NCBI GenBank assembly: GCA_946406115.1
Contig: OX291542.1
Location: 5,232,959-5,296,958 of the forward strand
Length of the DNA: 64,000 bases
Reading direction: 5' to 3'
Source of the DNA: Apoda limacodes
Taxonomy: Eukaryota; Arthropoda; Insecta; Lepidoptera; Limacodidae
The position numbers and the translations under genes were made by a program. Shown here one piece after another: positions 34,536-46,710 of the stretch (positions are counted from its first letter, which is position 1; each line of letters begins with the position of its first letter). The notes beneath the pieces are model-generated. The model had not been told where the DNA came from and did no database searches. It saw only the letters and a list, made by a program, of their open reading frames with translations.

Positions 34536-34596
34536 ATTGATCTTTGTATTGAGCTTTACAAATGTTACTATTGAATTACATAAATCATGACATCCA

Positions 34597-34603
34597 TTAT
34601 ATA
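34597..34603 (-). promoter_or_regulatory. TATA box of the Asn/Gly gene, unit 1
   Basis: TATATAA on the minus strand, 62 bp upstream of the ATG, leaves room for a start site about 30 bp downstream and a short 5' leader. The same box is at 56,800-56,806 in unit 3; unit 2 has TATATAT near 42,813. Confidence 0.6.
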
Positions 34604-34619
34604 CTGTCGATGTACTTAC

Positions 34620-35394
34620 AAAATATTGTTACTAAAAAATTGGATTCAATTTAAACAAAGATCAAAACACCTGTTTAAACAAATGTTACAATTATTTGGT
34701 ATTGTTTTCTATTGTTAAAAATAATAAAAGGCAGTTACTTGCAATAAAGGTAACTGACAATAGAAATATTCTTCGAGAACAAAAAGCCTATTCAACTTTT
34801 GTTGCATCAAGAAGATAGATTATTAAATTCTATAAACAACACGTTTTTACGCAACAAGGAGGTTGTGACAATCCTTATGAAAATTTTAAAAAAACAAATA
34901 AGCAACTTAAGAACTGAGACAACGAACAATATTAATATTAATTCATTTACTTATTTTATAAGCTGAAGAAACCCTATCGTAGTCCAATGTGATGTATTCG
35001 ACTCGTTAATACCAAATGAACTAAAACTTAAGGGGTTTACTAGAAGACCTTGAAGAGTTTCACTATGCACCTTGTGGTTCCATCATCAGATCAGCTCGAT
35101 GGAAACATATTATTATATTTTCATCTATATTAAATACATTTGTACATTTTCATATTAATAGCCAACTGACGGTGTCTATCGACGACAATCGATGACTTTC
35201 GACAAACTAATTTACTACCTTGTAATACAATCTACTATTTCATCACACTTTCTCGAAAACAGTGTCATTACATGCAGACAAAGAGCTTTTTCTTCGTTAA
35301 TTTTTACTTTTCTCAAGCCAAAACGCACGTTCATAAAATTGTGTTCTGGCGAATTTATTTATATCCGTATGCACCCGCCCATAGATGGCAATAG
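34620..35394. other. Upstream region of the Asn/Gly gene, unit 1
   Basis: AT-rich, nearly identical in all units. A plus-strand stretch at about 34,745-34,870 translates to TDNRNILREQKAYSTF and RWIIKFYKQH-like text, vaguely like a helix-turn-helix of transposases, but it is too short and broken to call. Unit 1 lacks about 200 bp present in units 2 (about 43,556-43,758) and 3 (about 57,568-57,778). Confidence 0.5.
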
Positions 35395-35490
35395 TACTCC
35401 ATATGGGCCGAACTTGCGACTTGTAAAACAGCAACAACAGCAGCCCCGACGTGAAGTACCGCTTCATTCTGTTGAGTACACCAAGTTATT
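35395..35490 (-). mobile_element. Small LINE-A piece
   Basis: The plus-strand text 'actccatatgggccgaactt' gcgacttgtaaaa and 'cccgacgtgaagtaccgctt' cattctgttgagtac is the reverse complement of the LINE-A stretch encoding the SQVRPHMEY and LNRAKQYFTSGQ region. It is followed by a (CAA)n run. It recurs in units 2 and 3. Confidence 0.75.
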
Positions 35491-35939
35491 TAATCAACAA
35501 CAACAACAAAAAAAAGGAGGAGGTTCTCAATTCGGTTCTTTTTTTATATATGTTCGGGCATAACTCCGTCATATATTGACGGATTTGCAAAATGCTTTTT
35601 TTATTTAAAGTATACTTCCAAGGTGGTCCCATATTAATGAAGTGAATTTTTAACTTTTGGTAAAAAAAAAAAAATTATGGTGTTAATTTGGAATTGGTGA
35701 AAGCCAAAGTGAAAGTGAATTTTATGTTGATGATAGTATAAAATTTAAATACTAGTTTTTTTTTTTAATGACTACTGCAGGTTGGCTGATGCAGCCATTA
35801 CTGAAGGAGTTTCAGCCTATATAACGCCCAACTCTCAAGGGCTCGGCTTGGGTTGTCGCTTTTGGGGTCGTCCCTTCGACCGGCGTGAGCCTCGAACCCG
35901 AAGGTGAGTCGGCGTCGTGTGAGGGGGGGACTACTAGGG

Positions 35940-37080
35940 GAGTAGGAGTCGTCGACAGGGTCTGTTAGTACGTGCTGCGGCCACCTAACAATGGTTTTTC
36001 AACCATGCCGTACGGGACGGGACAACAGAGTCACTCATGCACGTCTCAAGGAGGCAGTAGGCAAGGAGCTTCCAATGATAGAGGCGACATGAGACATCAT
36101 CCCAAAAACCTTTGTCTTCGACAAAAGATAACCGCATCCAGCTTCCTGAAGAAGAAAAGGATAGCTCTGGCATGCATGAAGTTAGGATCTACACTGATGG
36201 ATATAAAACAGAGTCTGGAACGAGCGCGGGAGTGTTCTCGCATGACCTGAACATCAACAACCTTGGGTGCACTCAACACCATGTTCCGCGCAGAATGTGT
36301 CAGGATTACCCGAGCTGCAACAGCGGTCCTGTCTACAGACATAAGCGATGCATCGATACGCATCATCTTCGACAGTGCTGCTGTGCTACAAGCTCTCAAC
36401 AAGAACCGCATCAACAGAGGACTAATCCTGGAGTGTTACTGTGAACTGCAAAAAATTGCATTGAAGAACCGGGTTACTCTTCAATCGATACGTGGTCACA
36501 GTGTGTCTCTAGGCAATGATGCGGCATATCAGTTGGCTAAGAGAGGATCGGGCACTAAAATCGTACCGATACCTTTTATACAACTCAAAACGTGGTTACG
36601 TGACAGAACCTTACAACTACACAACCAAAAAACAGTGGGCAGAGCAAACGGACTGCAGACAAACCAAGAATGTTCTTACATCCTTGGACGCAAATCTGTC
36701 GCAAAAGCTGTTACCACTTAGTAGGAAAAACCTACGCTACATAGTTGGCATAATAACAGGTCACTGCCCGCTAAACAAACACTTTTTCAATATCGGCGTT
36801 ACCGACAGTCCTCTATGCAAGGGCTACATGTTAGCCGAGGAGACACCTTCTCACGTGGTTCTACATTGCAAAAGCGTGAACGACCAACGGACAAGGCTCC
36901 TCAAGAATCCACAAACCATGAGAGGGGCGCTGAATAACATCAGATGCCTCCTTGATTTTTGGACGGAGCTGGGATGGTATGAGTATGAGGTACCAATGAA
37001 ATGAACCGGTTACCTACGTACAATGGCCCTATCATGAGGCTAAGTGCGGAAAACATAAGACCAACTATCTAACTAACTAC
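35940..37080 (+). mobile_element. LINE-C 3' part with RNase H domain, unit 1
   Basis: With frameshifts, the plus strand encodes IYTDGYKTESGTSAGVFSHD, ECVRITRAATAVLSTDISDA, IRIIFDSAAVLQALN and IRGHSVSLGNDAAYQLAKRG, covering the four catalytic regions of an RNase H. A CCHC-type tail follows around 36,820-36,890 (CKGYMLAEETPSHVVLHC; the CRGC of unit 3 is CKGY here). RNase H and a C-terminal zinc knuckle fit I-group LINEs. The 3' end carries an (aact)n-like tail near 37,065-37,080. Confidence 0.8.
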
Positions 37081-37114
37081 CGTGGTCAGTCGGGGAGGTG
37101 ATAGTTTGTGGATT

Positions 37115-38345
37115 GCACAATAAATCGTTTAGGGTGATTGGACGTACGCTCTAAAAAGCGGACTGGCAGGTCTTTGAAGTATTGGTGAATCGTGGGGAGC
37201 TCGAAATCCCTGTGAAGGTCCGCATTCCGGTTGAACCAGGGGACTCCGGAGGCCGAAACCATTCGCCATTCGCGGTGATTGCAGATTGGAGTCTCTTAGT
37301 GATTTGACTCACTTTCCTGTCGGTAGTGTAAATAGCGGTATCGTCCGCGAAGAGAGCCAATTGGGTAGCTATCGTTTTAGGAATGTCATTGGTGAACAGA
37401 AGATACAAGATAGGAAAGAGAACGGACCCTTGCGGGACTCCTGCTTGTATAGGACGAGAGGGTGCCTTCGACTCTATACCGAAAGCTGCGATTCGAAAAA
37501 TAGTCTTTATGACGAGAACAAGGCGGTCTGGCAACTGATAGTTGTACAGTTTGTAAATTAAACTGTTGTGCTAGATTATTTCGAAGGCTTTTGCTACAAA
37601 AGACAGCGCCCGTGTGACGGTGCTTACCTAGTACTGATTGGAAGCCAGTGAGAATGTGTTCCGTGATACGGAGGTTTTGGTGAACACACGAGTATTGGAC
37701 TCGCAAACCGAACTGCTCGTCGATTAAGATGCTTTTGAAGTCTATGGCGTTCCGTAGGCGAGCGAGAAGGAGGCGTTCGTTAAGTTTACCAAGGGTCTTT
37801 AGTAGACTTATAGGGTGGTAGAAGGAAGGCTCGGTACAAAAAAGCAATTGTCCATAGCAGCGTTAAAGATGGCTGCTAGAAGGAAGAGGAGTGGCAAAGT
37901 AAGACGCTTTAGAATATCGTTAGCGATAACGTCCGCGCCAAGGGGTTTCCCGGGGGCTTTAATGACCTGCTTGAGATGCTCTGCGCTCCACGTCTACGTC
38001 TACTTCTCGCACGTGATCGGGATCGAAAAGTTGTTATATTGGTGTCACATTGGGCTTAGAAGCTAGACGCAAGGAACACGAGAACGTAGCTGGGACGAGT
38101 TAGCGGAGGGACGGAGTTGAACGTGTCTAATTTTATCGCTCTGGCTAGGCGCCAATGAGAAGGAGAGATATTCCCCATCAGATCACTGAAACGTTGGTCA
38201 GCTACAGCGGATCTTACATGGCGGTGTAAGCCGTTGAAGCAAGCTTTGTTTTCGGTAGAGGGAGCGTGATCGCGGGGCTGCGTTACGCTCGGTCATTAGC
38301 GACCGTGTGTGTTGAGGCAGGATTAGGTGATGGTAGTCAACGACC
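37115..38345 (-). mobile_element. LINE-D (Jockey-like) reverse transcriptase fragment, unit 1
   Basis: The minus strand encodes, in several frames, YHPISLLKTLGKLNERLLLA, DEQFGLRVQYSCVHQNLRIT, IQAGVPQGSVLFPILYLLFT and QLALFADDTAIYTTD. These are RT motifs with the catalytic FADD, typical of Jockey-clade elements. The frame breaks several times and both ends are missing. Confidence 0.8.
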
Positions 38346-38515
38346 GGCAATTGTTTCGCGTTAATACGAGTACAGATGTTTTTAGTTTAAAAATAAAAAC
38401 TTTTTAATAAAAAAACAACCAGCTTCTAAAAGATGCACTAAAAAGGTAAAAATAATTACTTATTTCCAAAAATCTGATCTGAATTTCAGTTTGAAGTTGG
38501 TGTATATGTAGTACG

Positions 38516-39530
38516 TGGCCATTGAGAGTCAACGGGAGGCATTGGCATATAGCCTGGACATAGCGATGGCGTTGAAACGGGTCTGGCACAGGAGTCTTTT
38601 GTCAAAGTTGCCATCTTACGGAGTGCCCGAGGGTTTGTGCAAATGGATGGATAGCTTTTGTCCGGCAGACGCTTACGAGATGTAGCCAACTGTTGGCTGC
38701 TCTGATAGCATGAACATTGATGCTGGCGTCCCGCAAGGCTCTGTGTTGTCTCCTACGCTGTTTCTACTGCATATCACTGACACGTTGTCCATCAATTACA
38801 TACATTGCTATTCGGAAGACAGTACTGGGGACGGTTATTACACGGGCTTACATTAGGATCCTTTGTGTTGACAACTGCAGCGGTGTTCAGTTCCGAGATC
38901 ATTTACAAAGCAAGGTGAAGCTGGCGTCCAAAAAACTTGGTGTACTCAACAGAGCGAAGCAGTACTTCACCTTTGGACAAAGGTTGCTGCTTTACAACTC
39001 CCAAGTCCGACCTCATATAGAGTACTGCGGTCATCTCTGGGTGGGTGCACTCAGCTACCAGAAGCGACGGGCTGTAACAATCTTTGACGATCCCAAACTC
39101 ACAAGCCGTATCGAACCCTTAAGTCTGAGGAGAGACTTTGCCTCCCTTTGTGTATTCTATCGCTTGTTTAATAGAATGTGTTCCTCAGAGGAATTGATCA
39201 AAATTATGCCCACGGCTACTTTCTACCATCACACCGCTTGCTGTCAGTAGGGAATTCATTCTCACACTTTAAAACCTAAATGTTCGCGTACAGTGCTGTT
39301 TCGGAGAAACTTGCTTCAAACTAACGTTGGGTTGTGGAATGAGCTCCCTGCCAACATTCTTTCTGAGGACTGCAGTATGGTTCTTCAAGACAGAAAGTAT
39401 TAGATTTTTGAAGGGTCGGCAACGCGCGAGTGATGTCCCAGGTGTTGCAAGCCTCTATAGGCTGACCTAGCCTATGGAGGTGACCGCTTACCACCAGGCG
39501 GGCAAACGGTCTTATTGTTTGCAAATTTTT
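38516..39530 (+). mobile_element. LINE-A fragment closing unit 1 (5' truncated, internally deleted)
   Basis: It is homologous to 51,842-53,060 of the intact element, starting 'ccattgagagtcaacgggag'. About 225 bp are missing internally: text jumps from 'gacggttattacacgggc' to 'aggatcctttgtgttgacaa'. It also carries frameshifts (for example tttgtccggcag with one T lost). The same internal deletion is in units 2 and 3, so it predates the duplication. Confidence 0.85.
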
Positions 39531-39673
39531 TTTACGTATATTCTTGTTACTAATAAATTAAAACAGGACATAGAAAACGTAAATACTATGTCAAGGCATT
39601 TCTAAGTCCCTTAAAAAGCAAGAATAGTTAGTGCTTAAACGAGAAATATAATAATTAACTAATAATTAACTAA

Positions 39674-39948
39674 TCTATATATACAAAAATGAATCACTAT
39701 TTCCCTTGGTCACGCCCCAACATCCTAACGATTGCACCAAATTAGGTAATTATTTTTAAAGCAAGGTTTCTACGAAAGACAAAAGGTTCAAGAGCGAGTC
39801 AGACTCGCTTACTAATGGTAAACCGATTGGCATGAAATTTTGGTAGATTTTTGTGCACACGCCGGGGAAGATTTCTGAATTAGTAAATTTAAAATACGTG
39901 CCGCGCCAGTTGTTAAAAAACAGAAACAAAGTTTGCCGGGTCAGCTAG
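39674..39948 (+). mobile_element. Helitron-like element, unit 2
   Basis: It begins TCTATATATACAAAAATG after A and ends ggtcagCTAG before T, so both Helitron ends and the A^T site are intact (275 bp). The interior carries 'gagcgagtcagactcgctta'. Confidence 0.75.
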
Positions 39949-40130
39949 TTACACATAAAATAAAGACACAAGAACAAAAGTATATATCTTATTTTAAAAA
40001 AATGTGTTACACAACACCAACATTACTAATATCCTACTTAAATGCGAAAATACGTTTGTACAACTTCGCAACGGATAAACGAAATGACATTTAGAAAAAA
40101 TAAAAATTATTCTTTAGACAGAGCACATTC

Positions 40131-40136
40131 TTTATT
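40131..40136 (-). terminator. Poly-A signal AATAAA of the Asn/Gly gene, unit 2
   Basis: AATAAA on the minus strand, 98 bp past the stop codon, followed by gaatgtgctctg. It is conserved at 53,431-53,436 in unit 3. In unit 1 the matching place (about 29,895) reads gacaaaccaatgaaatc and lacks it. Confidence 0.55.
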
Positions 40137-40233
40137 CCAATCAACAACGGTCAATCAATCAAAAGTCTTAACAAAATAAACTTAATTAGTTACAATTTAA
40201 AATAAAATACAATTCTGTTTGACAACATTGTGG

Positions 40234-42752
40234 TTATAATCTCATCTGTGTACATACGTGCCCTTCTAACATTCCTCGCCACCTGTAACAATAAAATATA
40301 AAATAGGATATAATTTATTTATTTTTGTATACCACTAAGGTGGCAAAGAAGCATGCGGTTCGCCTGATAGTAAACGGTCACTACCTATGGACGCTACAAC
40401 ACCTGGGGCATCACTCGCGCGTTCTCGTCGCTTAAAAAATCTAATAACTTATTTCTTGAAGAACTCCAATACTGTAGTCCTTAGAGAAATCTTGGCACGG
40501 AGCTCATTTCACAACCTGAGCGTTCGCGGTAGGAAGTTTCACTGAAACCGCATTGTAGGTACGTAAACATTTAGGTTCTAAGATGTGAGGATGAATTCCT
40601 TGCCGACGGCGAGCGGTGCGATGGTAAAAAGTAGCCGTGGGCATCATTTCGAACAATTCCTCAAAAACATCCCAATATACAAGCATTAGAACAAACACTA
40701 TAATATTTTATTTATAGTATTTCTAAGGTAAATATTAATTATTATTTCTGTCAAATTATTTCCTGATAGCAGACACCAAGATATTTTATAATTTTTTTGA
40801 TATAATGCTCGTATTGTATAAATAAGATTGGTTCACTCTCATTTTTTTTTTAATTTTATACCCCAAGTATTCTTCGTAAGTATGTGGTTCATATGAATGA
40901 TGAGAAATGAAACGAGAGAAATATAAATTAAATATTACTTACTTATGCTTTTTCTTAAACTTCCAGTAGGTGCCTGAGTTAAAAGTTCAAAAGGCTAACA
41001 AAAAAACTGTCCCTAGAAAAATCAAATTTAGTAAAATATATTCTTACCGGAATTGTCATTGCGTATCTTATTAACGTTATTGACAACATTTTTATTGTTA
41101 GATTCGTTGCTGTTTTTGGCAACGTTTGTGTTGATATTTTTGTTTGCATTTGCGTTTCCATTTGCATTTCTGTTAAGATTTCCATTGCCGTTTCCGTTAG
41201 CGTTTCCATTAGCGTTTCCGTTAGCGTTCCCATTCAAATTACCATTACCATTACCATTGGCATCACCGTTTTTATTTCCATTTTCATTTCCATTCCTGTT
41301 TCCATTTCCTTTATTATTACCGTTTCCATTCTTATTCTTGTCTGTTATAGAAAAAAAAAATTTAAAACATAGGTATTTTACTACATTCAAGCAAACTTCA
41401 CGTAGCAAAGTACAATTTAGGTCATTTTAGGTGAAAGTTCGTAATAGGTTAATACTAGTAAGTCTTTTGTGATTTTATTAATTTGTTTGAAAATTAATAA
41501 GGTATTGCACGGTGAAGGCGGAAGGTTAGAAATTTGATACGCACAAAGTTGTCAAAATATGAAAATCGGTAGCGTATAATTGATCTGATGAATTGATTAC
41601 AAATTAACGGTAGCTAATATATAAATATTCCCAACTGTTGAAGTTTAGATATTGTTGTTAATTGTTGTAACTTTAAAATTATAAAAAAAACATATTTGAG
41701 ACCCTCACAACAAGACTTTGCCAGCGGCTCCGCCCACCCTGAATTCGGTTATCAGCGTGGAACTCCTTAATTATCTCCTTCATTATACTAATGAAGTTTG
41801 CTATAGCAACCTATAGCTACATCTATTGTTCTTTAAGCTCTGTTATAGTTATTCCCGCGAAAACTTTTGAATTTTTCGAGATAAAATAGCCTATATGCTA
41901 TTCCAGGACCTAACATATATATATGCCAAATTTCATCCCGATGCGTCCAGTGGTTAAAGTGTGATTGAGTTACAAACATCCATCCAGACAGAGATACTTT
42001 CACATTTATAATATTAGTAGGATCATGCTTAAATGGGATATTAGAGCAACAACGTTTGAAACGGTCGAAGACCACCTACTATTTTAAAAGCGGTTAAAAT
42101 CGAAACAGCTCCAACTAACCTGCAATTGGAAATCCCTGTACAACAGCAACCTGAAAGTAATTATCAATATAAAAGATTTTTTTTAAGCGAACATTATTAA
42201 TTATATTATATTATAACATATTATATTAAGTAGGTTTTCAATGCCAGAAACTTTTCTAGTCGTTGACTTTTTGATGAACATAAAGCCACATATATTGATA
42301 TTTTAGCTTATACAAACTAAAGAAACGAATTCTAATAAACTTATTAAAAAATTCAATAAACTTATCATTAAATCAAACAAATACGCGGTAGTATATTCCG
42401 CGCGCCTTCATTTCGAAGTAAATTAAAATGACAGTTCTTGACAGTAAAGTAAACATTGTTTCTATCTAGTTTATTTGTACAATCACTCACATCAATCAAT
42501 TAAAATATGACGCAAGTTTGATGTTACAGCTGGCGGGCGTCACGCACAGGCCTCCAAAATATTGCGTCGCATTCTGATCGCTACTAATTTTTTTTAGTTA
42601 TCAAAATCAATACGACAATTAAAAACGACTGAAAAGTGGTTTCAAAATTTACCTACAATTTTTTACGTCCATCTTAAACGCGTGTTAACAATAAATCAGA
42701 TTAAATAACTCACCACAAATACTACAGAGAAAAGTATGACTATGAAATTCAT
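40234..42752 (-). CDS. Secreted Asn/Gly-repeat protein gene, unit 2 (five exons, 147 aa)
   Basis: Exons are 42752-42714, 42150-42120, 41341-41048, 40973-40943 and 40282-40234; joined length 444 nt including TAA. Signal peptide MNFIVILFSVVFV + VAVVQGFPIA (Val to Phe relative to units 1 and 3). Exon 3 has the same length as in unit 1, and the differences I can see are synonymous (GGA for GGC before Asn). Exon 4 gives GTYWKFKKKHK (Trp where unit 1 has Cys). In exon 5 a GT is missing relative to the sisters, so after WRGMLEGHVC the frame runs TQMRL and stops. Introns are shorter than in unit 1: about 400 bp and one Helitron-to-Helitron segment are absent from intron 2. Splice sites, TATA-like box and AATAAA are retained, so it could be expressed. 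Function unknown. Confidence 0.75.
40315..40681 (-). mobile_element. LINE-A 3' fragment in intron 4, unit 2
   Basis: Counterpart of 30,115-30,480, nearly identical to it. The minus strand encodes FEMMPTATFYHRTARRRQGI. Confidence 0.85.
41713..42022 (-). mobile_element. Single Helitron-like element in intron 2, unit 2
   Basis: Its left flank matches that of R1 and its right flank that of R2 in unit 1, so it is either a recombinant of the two or the original single element. Confidence 0.65.
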
Positions 42753-44400
42753 AATGATCTTTGTATTGAGCTTTACAAATGTTACTATTGAATTACATAA
42801 ATCATGACATCCATATATAATACTGTCGATGTACTTACAAAATATTGTTACTAAAAAATTGGATTCAATTTAAACAAAGATCAAAACACCTGTTTAAACA
42901 AATGTTACAATTATTTGGTATTGTTTTCTATTATTAAAAATAATAAAAGGCAGTTACTTGCAATAAAGGTAACTGACAATAGAAATATTCTTGGAGAACA
43001 AAAAGCCTATTCAACTTTTGCTGCATCAAGAAGATAGATTATTAAATTCTATAAACAACACGTTTTTACGCAACAAGGAGGTTGTGACAATCCTTATGAA
43101 AATTTTAAAAAAACAAATAAGCAACTTAAGAACTGAGACAACGAACAATATTAATATTAATTCATTTACTTATTTTATAAGCTGAAGAAACCCAATCGTA
43201 GTCCAATGTGATGTATTCGACTCGTTAATACCAAATGAACTAAAACTGAAGGGGTTTACTAGAAGACCTTGAAGAGTTTCACTATGCACCTTGTGGTTCC
43301 ATCATCAGATCAGCTCGATGGAAACATATTATTATATTTTCATCTATATTTAATACATTTGTACATTTTCATATTAATAGCCAACTGACGGTGTCTATTG
43401 ACGACAATCGATGACTTTCGACAAACTAATTTACTACCTTGTAATACAATCTACTATTTCATCACACTTTCTCGAAAACAGTGTCATTACATGCAGACAA
43501 AGAGATTTTTCTTTGTTAATTTTTACTTTTCTCAAGCCAAAACGCACGTTCATAGAACCCAAGGCGGTAATGACGCGCTTATTCTATCAAGTATGTATTT
43601 AAACTGAACAGCTGCAAAATATGAACTACGCGCCAAGCCAGCAGTTTTAACTTTAGCCAAAATTGAAGAATTCATAAATTCTGTAGACGTCAAAAAATAA
43701 AATATCGCCATCTGGTGTTGGTGTTGTTTTCTCTATTTTTATTCCCGCTATTTAAATTGTGTTCTGGCGAATTTATTTATATCCGTATGCCCAGAGATGG
43801 CAGTAGTACTCCATATGGGCCGAACTTGCGACTTGTAAAACAGCAACAACAGCAGCCCTGACGTGAAGTACCGCTTCATTCTGTTGAGTACACCAAGTTA
43901 TTTAATCAACAACAACAACAAAAAAAGGAGAAGGTTCTCAATCACAGAACACATATACCCATAAAGGGTTCTCAATTCGGTTCTTTTTTTATATATGTTC
44001 GGGCATAACTCCGTCATATATTGACGGATTTGCAAAATGCTTTTTTTATTTAAAGTATACTTCCAAGGTGGTCCCATATTAATGAAGTGAATTTTAAGCT
44101 TTTGGTTAAAAAAAAATAATTATGCTGTTAATTTGGAATTGGTGAAAGCCAAAGTGAAAGTGAATTTTATGTTGATGATAGTATAAAATTTAAATACTAG
44201 TTTTTTTTTTTATTTTTAATGACTACTGCAGGTTGGCTGATGCAGCCATTACTGAAGGAGTCTCAGCTTATATAACGCCCAACTCTCAAGGGCTCGGCTT
44301 GGGTTGTCGCTTTTAGGGTCGTCCCTTCGACCGGCGTGAGCCTCGAACCCGAAGGTGAGTCGACGTCGTGTGAGGGGGGGACTACTAGGGCAGTAGGAGT
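42753..44400. other. Upstream region of the Asn/Gly gene, unit 2
   Basis: It holds the TATA-like box near 42,813-42,819, the AT-rich upstream DNA, the small LINE-A piece at about 43,810-43,905 and a (CAA)n run. Near 43,940-43,975 a short insertion repeats 'ggttctcaat'. The plus-strand reading frame at 42,991-43,185 lacks any motif and is not conserved in frame with the other units. Confidence 0.6.
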
Positions 44401-44407
44401 CGTCGAC

Positions 44408-45560
44408 AGGGGCTGTTAGTACGTGCCGCGGCCACCTAACAATGGTTTTCGACCATGCCGTACGAGACGGGACAACAGAGTCACTCATGCACGTCTCAAG
44501 GAGGCAGTAGGCAACGAGCTTCCAATGATAGAGGCAACATGTGACATCATCCCAAAAACCTTTGTCTTCGACAAAAGATACCGTATCCAGCTTCCTGAAG
44601 AAGAAAAGGATAGCTCTGGCATGCATGAAGTTAGGATTAGGTTAGGATCTACACTGATGGCTATAAAACAGAGTCTGGAACAAGCGCGGGAGTGTTCTCG
44701 CATGACCTGAACATCAACAACCTTGGGTGCACTCAACACCATGTTCCAGGCAGAATGTGTCGGGATTATCCGAGCTGCAACGGCGGTCCTGTCTACAGAC
44801 ATAAGCGATGCATTGATACGCATCATCTTCGACAGTGCTACTGTGCTACAAGCTCTCAAAAACAACCGCATCAACAGAGGACTAATCCTGGAGTGTCACT
44901 GTGAACTGCAAAAAATTGCCTTGAAGAACCGGGTTACTCTTCAATCGATACGTGGTCACAGTGGGTCTCTAGGCAATGATGCGGCATATCAGTTGGGTAA
45001 GGAGGAGGATCGGGCACTAAAATTTTGGGACCCGAGCCAATAGTACCGATACCTTTTATACAACTCAAAACGTGGTTACGTGACAGAACCTTACAACTAC
45101 ACAACCAACAAACAGTGGGCAGAGCAAACGGACTGCAGACAAACCAAGAATGTTCTTACATCCTTGGACGCAAATCTGTCGCATAAGCTGTTACAACTTA
45201 GTAGCCGTTACAAACAAGTAGAAAAACCTACGCTACATAGTTGGCATAATAACAGGTCACTGCCCGCTAAACAAACACTTTTTCAATATCGGCGTTACCG
45301 ACAGTCCTCTATGCAGGGGCTGCATGGTAGCCGAGGAGACACCTTCTCACGTGGTTCTACATTGCAAAAGCGTGAACGACCAACGGACAAGGCTCCTCAA
45401 GAATCCACAAACCATGAGAGAGGCGCTGAATAACATCAGATGCCTCCTTGATTTTTGGACGGAGCTGGGATGGTATGAGTATGAGGTACCAATGAAATGA
45501 ACCGGTTACCTACGTACAATCATGAGGCTAAGTGCGGAAAACTAACTAACTAACTAACTA
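44408..45560 (+). mobile_element. LINE-C 3' part with RNase H domain, unit 2
   Basis: Counterpart of 35,940-37,080. It reads MFQAECVGIIRAATAVLSTD and IRIIFDSATVLQALKNNRIN in one frame, with shifts elsewhere. It carries a short duplication (gttaggattaggttaggat) that breaks the YTDG block, and a small insertion near 45,205 (ccgttacaaacaagtag). The tail is an (aact)n run at 45,541-45,560. Confidence 0.8.
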
Positions 45561-45595
45561 CCGTGGTCGGTCGGGGAGGTGATAGTTTGTGGATT

Positions 45596-46709
45596 TTCTT
45601 TGCTTTTTAAAGTTAAGAGACGACAGACATGTTATAATGAATTAAATAATGCCCTTTCTAAAATTGTAAATTGGTTTAACGCTAATAATTTATTACTTAA
45701 TGAAAAAAAAACCAAATGTGTTAAATTTACATTACCAAATGTTAGTCAGAGACAGACATGTATTAATATTAATGGCGAGCAATTAGAACTTGTTAATTCA
45801 ACATTCTTTCTTGGCATAACGCTGGACTCCAAACTTCAATGGGGTCCTCATATTCATAACCTAGCCAAAAAACTTAGCTCTGCTGTGTATGCGATCAAGA
45901 AAATAAGACAATTGACCAATGTCGACACTGCAAAAATAGTATATTTTAGCTATTTCCATAGTTTAATGACATATGGTATCCTATTGTGGGGTAGCGCTGC
46001 TGATGTAAATACAATATTTTTGTTACAAAAAAGGGCAATTCGTGCTATTTATAAATTAGGATCTAAGATATCTCTGAGGGATAGGTTTAGGGAAGTAAAA
46101 AGTTTAACTTTAGTGTCGCAGTACATATATGAAAATCTTTTATATGTACATAAAAATATCAATAGTTTCAGCAAGAAAAGTGATGTTCACAAAGTAAATA
46201 CTAGAAGTAAAAATAAGCTGTTGGTGCATGATACACGTCTACACAAAATAAGTAACTCTTTTATGGGGCAATGTAACTTTTACAACAATGTTCCCAATAA
46301 AATTCAAAATCTATCAATAAGTAAATTTAAATCTTTTATCAAGCAGGTACTTTGTAAAAAGGCATACTACAATATTTCAGACTATGTAAATGATAAAAAT
46401 CCTTGGGACTGATGATGCTTAATTACAGGATGCATAGGTAAACCAAATTAAAATGGAAATAACATAAAATTGTACGACTAAAAATTTTTTATTTAAAACA
46501 TTAATTGTATTTTAGTTTATTTGTATTATTGATAGTATTTTTAAAAGAGTAACTATCGAGTTTCTTGCCGGATTCTTCTCGGTAGAATTCAACAACAATT
46601 TGAACCGGCGGGAAGGTGGAAGGGTTCAAAAAATAATATTTTATAACTTTGACGATTCAAAAGTGATTGTAAAATCCTTATTTGAATAAAGCATTTTGAC
46701 TTTGACTTT
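45596..46709 (+). mobile_element. LINE-B, 5'-truncated insertion private to unit 2
   Basis: It interrupts text that is continuous in unit 1 (gtttgtggattgcacaataa). The 5-bp ggatt occurs on both sides (45,591-45,595 and 46,710-46,714). An open frame of about 270 codons runs to the stop at 46,412: it starts inside the RT after the catalytic site and includes GITLDSKLQWGPHIHNLAKK and LLWGSAADVNTIFLLQKRAI. A 3' UTR and the tail gactttgactttg follow. The intact C-terminal frame and the clean junction suggest a young insertion. Confidence 0.9.
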
Positions 46710-46710
46710 G

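Noticed and set aside
35440..35520. CAG/CAA runs suggesting a polyglutamine protein
   Set aside because: The run adjoins a reverse LINE-A fragment, the frame is not kept among units 1-3, and no start or splice context was found.
38717..39250. 177-codon frame recurring in three units (also 48,320-48,853 and 60,674-61,204)
   Set aside because: It is a frame-shifted reading through the internally deleted LINE-A fragment, not a separate conserved gene. The recurrence comes from the segmental duplication.
42991..43185. 64-codon plus-strand frame upstream of the Asn/Gly gene in unit 2, with helix-turn-helix-like text in unit 3 (56,899-57,105)
   Set aside because: Frames differ among the three units because of single-base changes, and the similarity to a transposase DNA-binding motif is too short to support.
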